From Gammaproteobacteria bacterium UBA3067 (GTDB lineage Bacteria > Pseudomonadota > Gammaproteobacteria > Pseudomonadales > UBA3067), in assembly GCA_002366835.1 (NCBI GenBank), contig DFBZ01000075.1, positions 1 through 44,086 on the forward strand: DNA of 44,086 nt, given 5' to 3'. Below are positions 7,701-15,018 of the stretch, piece by piece (the stretch's first letter is position 1; the number at the start of each line of letters is the position of its first letter). Position numbers and translations under genes: made by a program. The notes under the pieces were generated by a model. That model was not told where the DNA came from. It saw nothing but the letters and a program-made list of their open reading frames with translations, and made no database searches.

Positions 7701-10331
7701 GTGAAGGTTTACGCAAACAGTATCGCCCTGTGTCCTGCTCTTACCGATAGTAACGGAGACTGGGAGTGCACCAGTAGCACGCTACTGGACGGCGAGTTCA
7801 CCCTGGTGACGATTGCTAGTGCTCCAACAGGTGAAAGCAGCGCACCGAGCGCGGCCGTGACATTTGTGCTGGACAGCACGCCACCACCTGCTCCGCTTAT
7901 AAGCAGCCCTAAAAACGGACAGCTAATTGGTACCAGTACACCGCTTATCTCGGGAAGTGCTGAAGCTAATTCAGACGTCACCGTATTAGTCACACCCAGT
8001 GGAGGCTCTGACCTTGAGGCATGCACTGCAACAGCGGATGCAAGCGGAATCTGGGCATGCACTAGCAATAGCTTACCTGCGACAAGCAGTGAATTCACGG
8101 CCTTCACCAATGACTCAGCGCTTAACACCAGTGATGACAGCGCAAAGGTAAGCGTAACACTTGGCGTGGACAGCGACAGCGACTTACTGATGGATAGCTG
8201 GGAATGCACAACTTCACCCTGCGAAGACAGCGATGCAGATGGCATCGCCGACTCCCTCGACGTGGACAGCGATAACGATGGTGTGCCAGACAAAATCGAA
8301 TCAGGCGCAGAGGGTGTCGATAGCGACGGAGATGGCATTGATGACCGCTTCGATGTGGATAAGACCGGTGGTGTTGATGCGAACAACGATGGCGTAGATG
8401 ACGAAAGCATCGCTTTGGATACCGATGCAGACGGTATTATTGATGTGCGTGACCCCGACAGTGATGGCGATGGCATCCCCGATATTTACGAAAATCAGTT
8501 GATTCAAAGCGATAGTGATGGCGATGGCATCTCAGACAGCTTTGACGTAGATCAAACCGGCGGCACAGACGCCGACGGTGATGGCATTGACGACAATGTC
8601 ATCCTGCCCGACAGCGATAATGACGGTCGCCCCAACTACCTGGATATCGATAGCAATGATGATGGTATTGACGATGGGACGGAAGGCGGCACTTCGGGTA
8701 CAGATAGTGATAGTGACGGCATTGATGACCGCTTCGATGTGGATAACACCGGCGGGACAGATGCGAATAACGATGGTGTGGACGATGCCTTTATGCCGCT
8801 GGACAGCGATGGTGATGGCACCGCCGACAGTATTGACAGTTCCCTCGATGAAGACGGGGATGGCGTGCCTGACATACTGGAGAGCCGCAATGACAGCGAT
8901 GGTGATGGCATTGCCGATTTCCGTGATACCGACAGCGATAACGACGGCATCTCTGATGGTATTGAGTCGGGAGCCTTTGGCAACGATAGCGATGGAGACG
9001 GCATCAGCGACATCTACGATGTCGACCAGACCGGTGGCAACGACGCCAACGCCGACGGCATTGATGACGCCGCCGTGCCTTCCGATAGAGACAACGACGG
9101 CCTGGCTGATTACCTGGATGATGACAGTGATGGTGACGGTATCTCTGACCTCATCGAAGGCGCAAACGACAGCGACTACGATGGCCTAGCGAACTATCTT
9201 GATAGCGATAGTGATAATGACGGCATCAGTGATAAGGCCGAAAACAGCGCCAGCGATGTGGACAGCGATGGAGACGGCATTGCCAACTTCCTCGATCTCG
9301 ATAGCGACAACGACGGGCTTCCCGATGCGCAGGAAGCCGGAGCAGGCATCGAGGATATCAACAACGATGGTCGAGCGGATAACTTCCAAGAGACCCGCGA
9401 GCCAGTGGATAGCGATACCGATGGCTTGCCTGATTATCTTGACTTAGACAGCAACGACGATGGTTTTTGGGACTTGCCTGAGCAGTATGCTGAATTTGAT
9501 CAAAACGGTGACGGACGCATTGAGCTGGAATTCGGTGATGCCAACGGCGACGGGGTAATTGATGTTGTTAATCTTGAGCTATATATCTTTGACCTCACCC
9601 GCGATGGTGATGGCGACGGCATTCTGGATTATCTCGACGTAGACGATGATAACGATGGCGCATCCGATCTGGTCGAAGGAGGCATTGACCTGGATGGAAA
9701 CGGCTTTCCTGATAGCCCCGCCGACTTCGATAACGACGGCGTGCCCGATTATCTCGATCTAGACAGTGATAACGATGGTATTGCCGACACCGTTGAGCTT
9801 GGTTTTGTATTTCTTGCCCAAAACGAATCCAATATCAGCACTAACGGCAGTTTAATCCACAGCAATATCAGCTCCAGTGCAGACCTGAGAGACAGCGATG
9901 GAGACGGTGCGCCGGATTATATTGATCTCGATAGTGACGGAGACAGCCTTTACGATCTGTATGAAATCGGCAAGGCCTCCCTCGATGTGAATGGAACGGG
10001 GCAAATATTGCTAGACAGCGACGGCAATCGAAACGGTATCAATGACGCACTTGAGCAGGGTATTAATGGCTCGACCTTACGTATTATTGATAGCGATGAC
10101 GATGCTGTGCCCGACTACCTAGATTCGGACAGTGACAATGATGGATTTGGCGACCAGCAAGAAGCGGGCAGCGACCTGAATGGGAACGGCAAGGCGGATC
10201 ACCTGGAAGGTGAGGTTGGTTTAAAGTCATCATTGGGCGGAAGTATCAATATGGGATTTTTGTTAGCGCTCGGCTTGCTACTTTTATTGCGAAACCAGCA
10301 AGTAATAGCCGCTGCTAGACTTAATAAATAA
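1791..10331 (+). CDS. Giant Ig-like/TSP3-repeat surface protein with GlyGly-CTERM-like tail
   Basis: A 2846-residue secreted protein. Residues 1-34 are a signal peptide (hydrophobic LYIVLFGLLLMLCG, cleavage near VSAA). Residues 35-239 are a non-repetitive head. About 20 Ig-like modules of 90-100 residues follow (240 to about 2125), then about 680 residues of acidic thrombospondin type 3 calcium-binding repeats (D-D-DGDGI-D pattern). The C-terminus has GGS, a hydrophobic helix and an Arg, resembling the GlyGly-CTERM signal processed by rhombosortase. That tail is unusual in having only one Arg directly after the helix and 11 further residues. The module order (tandem Big-type Ig domains with an acidic calcium region) is that of large biofilm adhesins. 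No type I secretion genes are adjacent, and the signal peptide points to Sec plus type II export. An OmpA-like gene follows after 46 bp. Adhesion is inferred. Confidence 0.8.
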   Translation: MNNRALGVFRQLFTSLYIVLFGLLLMLCGPVSAATELDFSSSPVITPASNPDTPQSALWTNVGQLNGTSIDVKATALGKKSNVTISSVEDNAKFVLGDSDMDITVSYEFFDSDTGAPITVIPTILFQDIDTGNWDRPCILLCSKEYLIKETVTVPQSSVASYSFAANSTLSASTSSGEIKFEATSNNSSSAATETSVSVSFYPASSITVTYANGYNGGRGFVFDGNSDFSLPNPNTTVFDSTAPTTPTVATLVSSSATPTLTGTAEAFTTVSIDVEGGSYEVVADASGNWSINTADDINFAPNLNGDNEVVVVSTDAAGNAASDNTNNELTIDTSSPSLSAIERLSPSAEYTNSDSLLFKLTFSEPVSQLDLTDFVLSGSLAASATLLSVQSSDNQVYEMTVAVPAAGEGNVGLELASGNNIIDQVNNTLDSTAPSPNESFIVDNSAPVAPVISSPMDSSLSIENQIVISGTAESAATLAVYDNGLVLCSALADAGGAWSCSSPVLSDGAHSLTAIATDAAGNSSTPSTSITVLIDANAPVAPAITSPTEGAAVSSSFPQFSGTAELSVSVAVSSGATTLCSGNSDASGNWSCTSTVSLGEGSVSVSAAATDSSNRTGPSSALRSFIVNALPPSAPLISSPIGGSTVGDNTPQVSGTTTVGSVSVFADGVSYCSVATDTLGNWSCSGSSSLADGVTNFTATVTDALGDTSAASSVVLVTVDTAAPAAPNISSPADGAVSALSQLYVSGSAEADSDVDVYDASALLCSSSAGAGGNWSCSSGASLAQGEHVLTARATDAVGNESASSAAVTVSIDSLAPSAPLISLPVDGATVASSTSLTISGTAEVDSSVSVREGDSELCSALAQSDGSWICTFDMGTAEGEHELSVNATDAGGNISAATIITLILDTTAPDKPVISSPLDGSISNKQQPVFTGTAEAQSSVRLETLAKEGCDASADSLGNWSCTVSAVLTDGDYSFSATATDEVGNTSAVSVSVVLSIDTQNPAAPIITSPADNALLADASPVVSGTAEANSAVSVYAGANIICNTTADGSGNWVCTTSGLADAAYSLTATSTDSAGNISAVSVAVSLSIDTTPPVAPLINSPAASGIVTNNTPSISGSAEGNSTLTVSEAGTTLCDAIANGDGNWSCVSDLTLAEGTHRLSAVAKDAAGNSGMASGLRTFIVDAFAPAVPVISSPLNNSLLRVTTPTISGSGEAGSTVTVTESSNFLCSDVVDAGGIWSCSSAALTDDASYILAATAKDNFDGGKVSAPSAPITITIDTTAPPAPVITAPSNNTFLNSTPISFSGTGTTTGDEVTVFEVSTPLCSATVDGSNNWACSVVESLSEGAHTVTATATAVDVATNISAASNPVSFTVDLTPPSAPVIQSPSSGAETNNVQPAFSGSAEANSLVSVKNGATELCNSSADGSGQWACSSKPVLSEASHSITTEATDQTGNVSIASVAITVVIDLTAPPVPSISSPANSSVTGDATPLIQGSAEIGGSVVVEAGGIQLCSAVASATGEWSCTSSTLIEGEYLLSAKVSDKAGNESTSSAVTSFTVDLTPPDAPSISSPVDGELLTDNTPSIEGTADLESQIEVYSGASLLCQASTTAGGTWTCVSAELAEGNHNLTAIAKDAVGNSSEVSTVVAVSVDAGPPPAPQITSPSADSLLTTNTPTFSGTAENGSTVEIKEGGTIRCSALTNDTGNWSCVSAALGEGSHSLSAVATDIAGNVGPASAVLAITIDSKAPDAPIFSSPANDTSFIFNELDITGVAEAGAVVQVLEYDKVSEDDKNRCATSPIIADSSGSWTCRTTVLAEGDHVLYATAKDEAGNVSVKSASLNFLVDTVLPSVPVISSPAQGDTLTEDRPTLSGTAEANISVEVSEGGNLLCQATANASGDWSCTTLTLAEGAHSLLVEAVDQAGNRSALSLDVTIDTLVPAPAQITYPADGALISDTTPTVSGKSEVGSEVKVYANSIALCPALTDSNGDWECTSSTLLDGEFTLVTIASAPTGESSAPSAAVTFVLDSTPPPAPLISSPKNGQLIGTSTPLISGSAEANSDVTVLVTPSGGSDLEACTATADASGIWACTSNSLPATSSEFTAFTNDSALNTSDDSAKVSVTLGVDSDSDLLMDSWECTTSPCEDSDADGIADSLDVDSDNDGVPDKIESGAEGVDSDGDGIDDRFDVDKTGGVDANNDGVDDESIALDTDADGIIDVRDPDSDGDGIPDIYENQLIQSDSDGDGISDSFDVDQTGGTDADGDGIDDNVILPDSDNDGRPNYLDIDSNDDGIDDGTEGGTSGTDSDSDGIDDRFDVDNTGGTDANNDGVDDAFMPLDSDGDGTADSIDSSLDEDGDGVPDILESRNDSDGDGIADFRDTDSDNDGISDGIESGAFGNDSDGDGISDIYDVDQTGGNDANADGIDDAAVPSDRDNDGLADYLDDDSDGDGISDLIEGANDSDYDGLANYLDSDSDNDGISDKAENSASDVDSDGDGIANFLDLDSDNDGLPDAQEAGAGIEDINNDGRADNFQETREPVDSDTDGLPDYLDLDSNDDGFWDLPEQYAEFDQNGDGRIELEFGDANGDGVIDVVNLELYIFDLTRDGDGDGILDYLDVDDDNDGASDLVEGGIDLDGNGFPDSPADFDNDGVPDYLDLDSDNDGIADTVELGFVFLAQNESNISTNGSLIHSNISSSADLRDSDGDGAPDYIDLDSDGDSLYDLYEIGKASLDVNGTGQILLDSDGNRNGINDALEQGINGSTLRIIDSDDDAVPDYLDSDSDNDGFGDQQEAGSDLNGNGKADHLEGEVGLKSSLGGSINMGFLLALGLLLLLRNQQVIAAARLNK
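2508..8172 (+). repeat. Tandem array of about 20 Ig-like modules
   Basis: From residue 240 I count 20 modules of 90-100 residues. Modules 3-20 share one plan: AP-AP-ISSP-DG at the start, a SGTAE strand, 'LC-A-A---G-WSC', 'L-EG-H-L-A-A-D-AGN-S', ending in a (V/I)(V/I)D linker. Most carry two cysteines at fixed positions (LC and WSC), expected to form one disulfide per module. Module 1 lacks the cysteines, and module 2 has a different sequence (FSEPVSQLDLTDF type). The family resembles Big_6/Bap-type bacterial Ig repeats. The modules differ clearly from one another in DNA and residues, so this is an old array, not a recent amplification. Confidence 0.85.
8173..10200 (+). repeat. Thrombospondin type 3 calcium-binding repeat region
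   Basis: This part of the giant gene encodes a long run of DSDGDGI-D and DSDNDG(I/V)-D units, with longer versions containing DRFDVD-TGG-DAN-DGVDD. These match the Asp-rich calcium-binding loops of thrombospondin type 3 repeats, which form a calcium-stiffened stalk. The DNA is strongly repetitive (GATGGCGATGGC-like). That opens long frames in other registers that are not genes. Confidence 0.85.
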
Positions 10332-10377
10332 CACGTCATTATTTTTTGGCAATTTTGAAAAAGGGAATCACATTATT

Positions 10378-11553
10378 TTGATCCAACGTACCTCCTGTCT
10401 TTTCATTCTCTTTGTTATTGTTTCAACGGTTAAGGCTGAAACCTTGGATTTGAGCTTCTATACGGGAGCAGGTTTTGGTGTTTCATCTCTAACGCCAGAG
10501 GTGCCGTCTGAAAGCTTTTTGTTGACAGAAGAAGATATGGCAAGCGGCTTTAAATTATTTATTGGCTACCAGCTATTTGAAAATGCCAACATTGATCTGG
10601 TTTATGCCAACCTGGGTGAGGCAACGTTTAGCCACCGTTTGCAAGCGGGGCAGGAAGTAGGTGGCCTGAGTTACAGCGTTCTTGCTGCAATGGGTAGTTA
10701 TTATTTTTACAGACCTATGGATAAACTTGGTCTTTACGCAAAAGGCGGCCTTGCAACAATTAGTAATGAAAGTACCTCGCCATTGGTGCCATACGAACAA
10801 GAAAGTAATATGCAGATTAGCTATGGCCTCGGTGCTGAGTGGCAGCTAACGAAAGGCATTAGTGTGCGGGCTGATTACGATCAGTATGCCAGTGATGCAA
10901 ACCTTATTTCCCTCTCATTGCTGACCAAGTTTGTGATCAAATCAAAACGCTTGGCAAAACTCTTTAAAGCCAGTGATAGGGATAACGATGGCGTGCCGGA
11001 TGATCAGGACATGTGCCCAGATACGCCTCGCTTTTCGGTGCTGAATATTAGCGGTTGCCCTGACCAGGAAGTAGAGCGTCAAAGCCCTAGCGAGGTACAA
11101 ACACTTGTTGCTGAGGAACGCTCTCCGCTGCGGCAAGAAGAAGTAGAACCCAAAGGGCAGTCTGTGCAACAAAAGAACCTTATGAACAGTGAATTCATCG
11201 CGGCAAAAGATGAAATAGCGGAACTGGATTTATTGAGTATTGATTTTAAAAAGAGCTCCGCTGAGTTAAGCGAAATTGCCATGATTGTGTTGGATCTGCT
11301 TGCAGACACGATGCTGGAGTACCAAGCTGTGAAGGTGCAAGTAAAAGTGCATACCAACGACACTGGTGAAGCTGAGGAAAATCTTCAGTTGTCTATAAAA
11401 AGAGCCAATGTCATAAAAAAATATATGGTTGAGCAAGGCGTTGAGCGAATGCGTATTGCCGCAGAAGGTTATGGAGAAAGCAAACCCATTGCCAGCAATA
11501 AGACGAGCAAAGGACGAGCTCAAAATCGCCGTGTTGAGGTGATAGTTAGATAG
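10378..11553 (+). CDS. OmpA-family outer-membrane protein with TSP3 linker
   Basis: A 391-residue protein. It has a signal peptide (residues 1-20, ending VKA), then a small OmpA/OprF-like beta-barrel (about 21-190, alternating strands such as GFKLFIGYQLF and LGLYAKGGLAT). A calcium-type linker DRDNDGVPDDQDMCPD follows near 200, then a charged spacer and a C-terminal OmpA peptidoglycan-binding domain (about 285-391, ending GRAQNRRVEVIV). The usual GHTD of that domain reads VHTND here, so diaminopimelate binding may be altered. The best start is TTG at 10378, with AAGGG about 12 bases upstream; that is weak, so expression may be limited. It follows the giant repeat protein by 46 bp on the same strand, and both carry TSP3 motifs. 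An anchor or partner role is inferred. Confidence 0.8.
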   Translation: MIQRTSCLFILFVIVSTVKAETLDLSFYTGAGFGVSSLTPEVPSESFLLTEEDMASGFKLFIGYQLFENANIDLVYANLGEATFSHRLQAGQEVGGLSYSVLAAMGSYYFYRPMDKLGLYAKGGLATISNESTSPLVPYEQESNMQISYGLGAEWQLTKGISVRADYDQYASDANLISLSLLTKFVIKSKRLAKLFKASDRDNDGVPDDQDMCPDTPRFSVLNISGCPDQEVERQSPSEVQTLVAEERSPLRQEEVEPKGQSVQQKNLMNSEFIAAKDEIAELDLLSIDFKKSSAELSEIAMIVLDLLADTMLEYQAVKVQVKVHTNDTGEAEENLQLSIKRANVIKKYMVEQGVERMRIAAEGYGESKPIASNKTSKGRAQNRRVEVIVR

Positions 11554-11658
11554 TTAGTTAGATAGGTAGTCAGAAAGATTGGCGGGGCTTGTTGTGATGC
11601 TGCCTGAGTAGAGTCGTGAAAGAGAAGCAAACGCTGAGCAGCTTAGTCAGGCTTCAAG

Positions 11659-11700
11659 AAGCGCTTTAAGCCAAGGGCTAAGCTTGGCGCGGGCGCTTTT
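11659..11700. terminator. Convergent hairpin terminator
   Basis: Nested inverted repeats AAGCGC/GCGCTT and GCCAAG/CTTGGC with a 7-base loop, followed by TTTT on the plus strand. The hairpin sits between the convergent OmpA-like gene and the minus-strand porin gene and can serve both. Confidence 0.6.
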
Positions 11701-11709
11701 AACAGCACC

Positions 11710-12855
11710 TTAGAACATTACGTTAACCGCAAAGCTGACTAAATTTGCTTTATCTCCAGGGTCCTTGGCGAACAGCCCCCAGGAGTTGCCGGTGGGTTTA
11801 ATTTCTTGCGCTTCTAATTTAAACGCGACTTTACTAAACATGTCGTAACGTAAACCCAAGGTGATCGACTCTTGCGCATAGCTAAAGGGGGCGGGGTCTA
11901 CAATCATTGCTTCAGGTAAGGGCATAGGGCCCAAGGGTGTGGGGACCGGCGTACCTGCGGGTAACACTCTTTGCTGGGAGTCTGGCTCACCCTTTGCGAA
12001 GGTAAGGTGGGGTGAGAATTTTCCGATATGGTAGCCCAGCGTGGTATACCAGGCCTCCACTGTTGTTTCAGGGCTCCCGTTACCACGTGCGGAGCGTCTT
12101 TTTACATATTCCGCCATAAATAGCACATTATTCAACTCCAAGCGGGTGCCTAGGGAAATAAATGTGATGCCGACGCTTAAGTCTTGGCCCAAATAGGTGA
12201 TCTCCATATCGGACACATCGATATAGCTTGCGTTGATGCTGCCTTGATCGAAATGGAGGGCGGTGCTGAGTCCAGCTCCCTGTTTCGCGGCGGCATCTAC
12301 TCCACTGATGGATGCTTTCGGTAATGAGCCAATAAATGGCTGCACTGTTAACTGCATATCTTTTAAGGGCAGTGTGTATAACAAATCAAAGCCGGAGTAG
12401 TTATTCACCATGGATGCGGAATAAACTTCGGCGGGTGCCCGTACCCAAGGCATTGCATAACCCACATCGATATATTCAGACATGGCTGCAATCGGCAGCA
12501 CCAAACGGCCAGCGCGGAAGGTGAAAGAGGGGCTGACCGAGTAGGCGAGATAGCCCCAGTGGGCACCCAGGTTGTAGGCATCCGCCGTCCCCTTGGCAAG
12601 AAGCTGGGAGGTGAACTCGACCTTGTCGTTGACCTGGGCGTTTATGTGCAAGCCGATGGTGTTATCTGCACCAAAGGTGGCTGATTCATTAATCGTGTTT
12701 GATGCGCTGGTATATTCGAACTGGTTGTCGCCTGTTACAAAGCCAGCACTGGCAAAACCCCTGATTGAGAGTGCTTCGGTAGCACCCACAGAACTGCTTG
12801 TTATCAGGGCGGTAGCATAAAAAGAGGCGGCAAAAAGTGAATAGGCTGCTTTCAT
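11710..12855 (-). CDS. Outer-membrane porin-like beta-barrel
   Basis: A 381-residue protein with a Sec signal peptide (MKAAYSLFAASFYATALITSSS, cleavage near VGA-TE). It then has alternating aromatic/hydrophobic beta strands typical of 16-18-strand porins and ends in VNVMF, the C-terminal Phe recognised by the BAM machinery. Segments such as FRAGRLVLPIAAMSEYIDVGYAMPWVRAPAEVY resemble proteobacterial phosphate-selective-like or generic porins (OprO/P-like fold). The substrate is unknown. It stands alone, 123 bp downstream of rep, in an arrangement needing its own promoter. Confidence 0.7.
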   Translation of the reverse strand: MKAAYSLFAASFYATALITSSSVGATEALSIRGFASAGFVTGDNQFEYTSASNTINESATFGADNTIGLHINAQVNDKVEFTSQLLAKGTADAYNLGAHWGYLAYSVSPSFTFRAGRLVLPIAAMSEYIDVGYAMPWVRAPAEVYSASMVNNYSGFDLLYTLPLKDMQLTVQPFIGSLPKASISGVDAAAKQGAGLSTALHFDQGSINASYIDVSDMEITYLGQDLSVGITFISLGTRLELNNVLFMAEYVKRRSARGNGSPETTVEAWYTTLGYHIGKFSPHLTFAKGEPDSQQRVLPAGTPVPTPLGPMPLPEAMIVDPAPFSYAQESITLGLRYDMFSKVAFKLEAQEIKPTGNSWGLFAKDPGDKANLVSFAVNVMF

Positions 12856-12978
12856 ACGAACACTTGCTTCCTTGTAAGATTCGTTTGGTGAATGTAATAA
12901 GCCGATGTTAAGGGGTATTACTTTCGCGAATACTAAAAGGTATAGGCCACACTATTGCTTATCGCAACCCTGTTTATC

Positions 12979-14997
12979 CTAGTCCCCCAGCATTCCACGA
13001 ATATTGCTCAAGTGCGCGTGTGCCACGGCATCCTTTTCCTCTTGGGGTTTATTTTCGCCTCGGCCCTCCCAGCGCAAGTCTTCCTGAGGTAGTTCGTCGA
13101 GAAATCGGCTGGGGCTGCAGTCTATTTTTTCTCCGTACTGTCGCCGTTCTTGCCCTAAGGTCATGGACAAAGTGCGTTGGGCGCGGGTGATGCCAACGTA
13201 AAATAAACGTCGCTCTTCTTCGATGGTATCTTCTTCGATACTGGTGGCGTGGGGCAGAAGTTCTTCATTGACGCCGATGAGAAAAACATGGGGGTATTCC
13301 AGCCCCTTGGACGCGTGCAGGGTCATCAGTTGTACGCGGTCGCTGTTGTCTTCTTGTTCCTGCTGGTCGAGGATATCCATTAAAACCAGTTTATTGATGA
13401 CTGCTTTCAGGTCTGCTTCTTCGCCCTCTTCTTCGGCTTTATCAATCATGCCTTTGATGGAGTCCACCAGTGACCAGACATTTTGCATTTTTCGTTCGGC
13501 CATTTTGTCATTACTATTTTGTTCATGCAGCCAGGCTTCGTAATCGATATCGGTGATTAATTCCTGAATGGCTTTTACGGGGTCGCTTTCAACGGCGTTG
13601 TAGGTCACGCCATCGATCCAGTGGGTAAATCGGCGCAGGCGCTCCAAAGCGCGATTATCCAGAAACTGTTCGAGCCCCAGCTCTTGGCTGGCAGCGTAAA
13701 GGCTGACGTGACGTTGGTTGGAATATTCGCCCAGTTTTTCTAGTGTGCTGGAGCCGATTTCTCGGCGCGGCACATTGACGATGCGTAAAAAAGCATTGTC
13801 GTCGTCAGGGTTAATGACCAAGCGCAGGTAAGCCATGATGTCCTTGATCTCCGCGCGACTGAAAAAAGAGGTGCCGCCGCTGACTTTGTAAGGGATCTGC
13901 AAGGCTTGAAATTTCATTTCTATGAGTCGGGATTGGAAGTTGCCGCGATAGAGAACGGCATAATCTGAAAACTGGGTGCTGTTGCGTACGCGATGATTAA
14001 GGATGTCGCTGGCAACTTTTTCCGCCTCGGCATCTTCGTTTTTACATTCGATCACTCGGATAGGCTCGCCAAAGCCTAGTTCGCTCCAGAGTTTCTTTTC
14101 AAAGATATGGGGGTTGTTACTGATGACAGCGTTGGCGGCATTCAAAATAGTGCCGGTGGAACGGTAATTTTGCTCCAGCTTAACCACTTGCAGATTAGGG
14201 AAGTCAGAAGATAACTCCGCTAGGTTTTCAGGGCGAGCACCACGCCAAGAGTAGATGGACTGGTCGTCATCCCCCACCACGGTAAATGCCTGACGGATAC
14301 CGGCCAGTTGTTTTACCAGTTGGTATTGAGCGTTATTGGTATCCTGATACTCGTCCACCAGCATATAACGCACGCGGCCCTGCCATTTTTCCAGCGCTTG
14401 GGGTTCTTCGTTAAACAGTTTAACCGGCAATAAAATCAGGTCATCAAAATCGACACCATTGTAGGCGCGCAAGAGTCGATCATAGGCGGCGTAAACGTGG
14501 GCATTCCGTAGCATGTTTTTATCTTTGGCGTAGGAAACTGCTTTTGCTGGCGGCAGCATTTCGTTTTTCCACTGGGAAATTTGATGCTGCACTTCACCAA
14601 TTAGATCGTCGGAGTCTTCTCCGTTGCGCAGCATGAGTTCCTTGATCATCATCTTGGTATCTTGGCCATCAAAAATAGAAAAGCCAGTTTTTAAGCCCAA
14701 GTGTTTTAATTCCGAGCGAATGATTCTTAAGCCAAGGTTGTGGAAGGTGCTGACGCTCAGGCCGCGTTTTTCTTTTTTATCCAGTAACTTTCCTGCGCGG
14801 CCTTTCATTTCTCGTGCGGCCTTGTTGGTAAAGGTTAACGCGTAAATATTTCGGGCAGGAATACCGCAGTGTTTTACCAGGTAGGCGATTTTTTCAGTAA
14901 TTACACTGGTTTTTCCTGATCCTGCACCGGCAAGCACCAGGCAGGGGCCATCTATATAACGGACAGCTTCATCTTGACGAGGGTTAAGTTGTGGCAA
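12979..14997 (-). CDS. rep: ATP-dependent DNA helicase Rep
   Basis: A 672-residue superfamily 1A 3'-5' helicase that helps forks past protein barriers and restarts replication. Its length matches E. coli Rep (673). The sequence shows the N-terminal Q motif (LNPRQDEAV), Walker A GAGSGKT, motif Ia (ALTFTNKAAREM), DEYQDTN (motif II), GDDDQSIYSWRGA (motif III), LEQNYRSTGTIL (motif IV), LMTLHASKGLEY (motif V) and EERRLFYVGITRA (motif VI). These are all intact. The last gene of a minus-strand ubiK-comM-rep run, it starts 21 bp after comM. Rep is preferred over UvrD because of the length and the N-terminal sequence. Confidence 0.95.
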   Translation of the reverse strand: MPQLNPRQDEAVRYIDGPCLVLAGAGSGKTSVITEKIAYLVKHCGIPARNIYALTFTNKAAREMKGRAGKLLDKKEKRGLSVSTFHNLGLRIIRSELKHLGLKTGFSIFDGQDTKMMIKELMLRNGEDSDDLIGEVQHQISQWKNEMLPPAKAVSYAKDKNMLRNAHVYAAYDRLLRAYNGVDFDDLILLPVKLFNEEPQALEKWQGRVRYMLVDEYQDTNNAQYQLVKQLAGIRQAFTVVGDDDQSIYSWRGARPENLAELSSDFPNLQVVKLEQNYRSTGTILNAANAVISNNPHIFEKKLWSELGFGEPIRVIECKNEDAEAEKVASDILNHRVRNSTQFSDYAVLYRGNFQSRLIEMKFQALQIPYKVSGGTSFFSRAEIKDIMAYLRLVINPDDDNAFLRIVNVPRREIGSSTLEKLGEYSNQRHVSLYAASQELGLEQFLDNRALERLRRFTHWIDGVTYNAVESDPVKAIQELITDIDYEAWLHEQNSNDKMAERKMQNVWSLVDSIKGMIDKAEEEGEEADLKAVINKLVLMDILDQQEQEDNSDRVQLMTLHASKGLEYPHVFLIGVNEELLPHATSIEEDTIEEERRLFYVGITRAQRTLSMTLGQERRQYGEKIDCSPSRFLDELPQEDLRWEGRGENKPQEEKDAVAHAHLSNIRGMLGD

Positions 14998-15018
14998 AGT
15001 GGAATTCCTGGCTAGAGA

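Noticed and set aside
2508..8172. CRISPR-like array because of regular repeats
   Set aside because: The periodicity is of coding modules near 280-290 bp in one continuous frame, not short identical repeats with spacers.
8578..9189. Long plus-strand open frame in another register within the giant gene
   Set aside because: It arises from the repetitive GATGGCGATGG DNA of the calcium-binding repeats and codes for a low-complexity Met/Thr/Ala string with no family resemblance.
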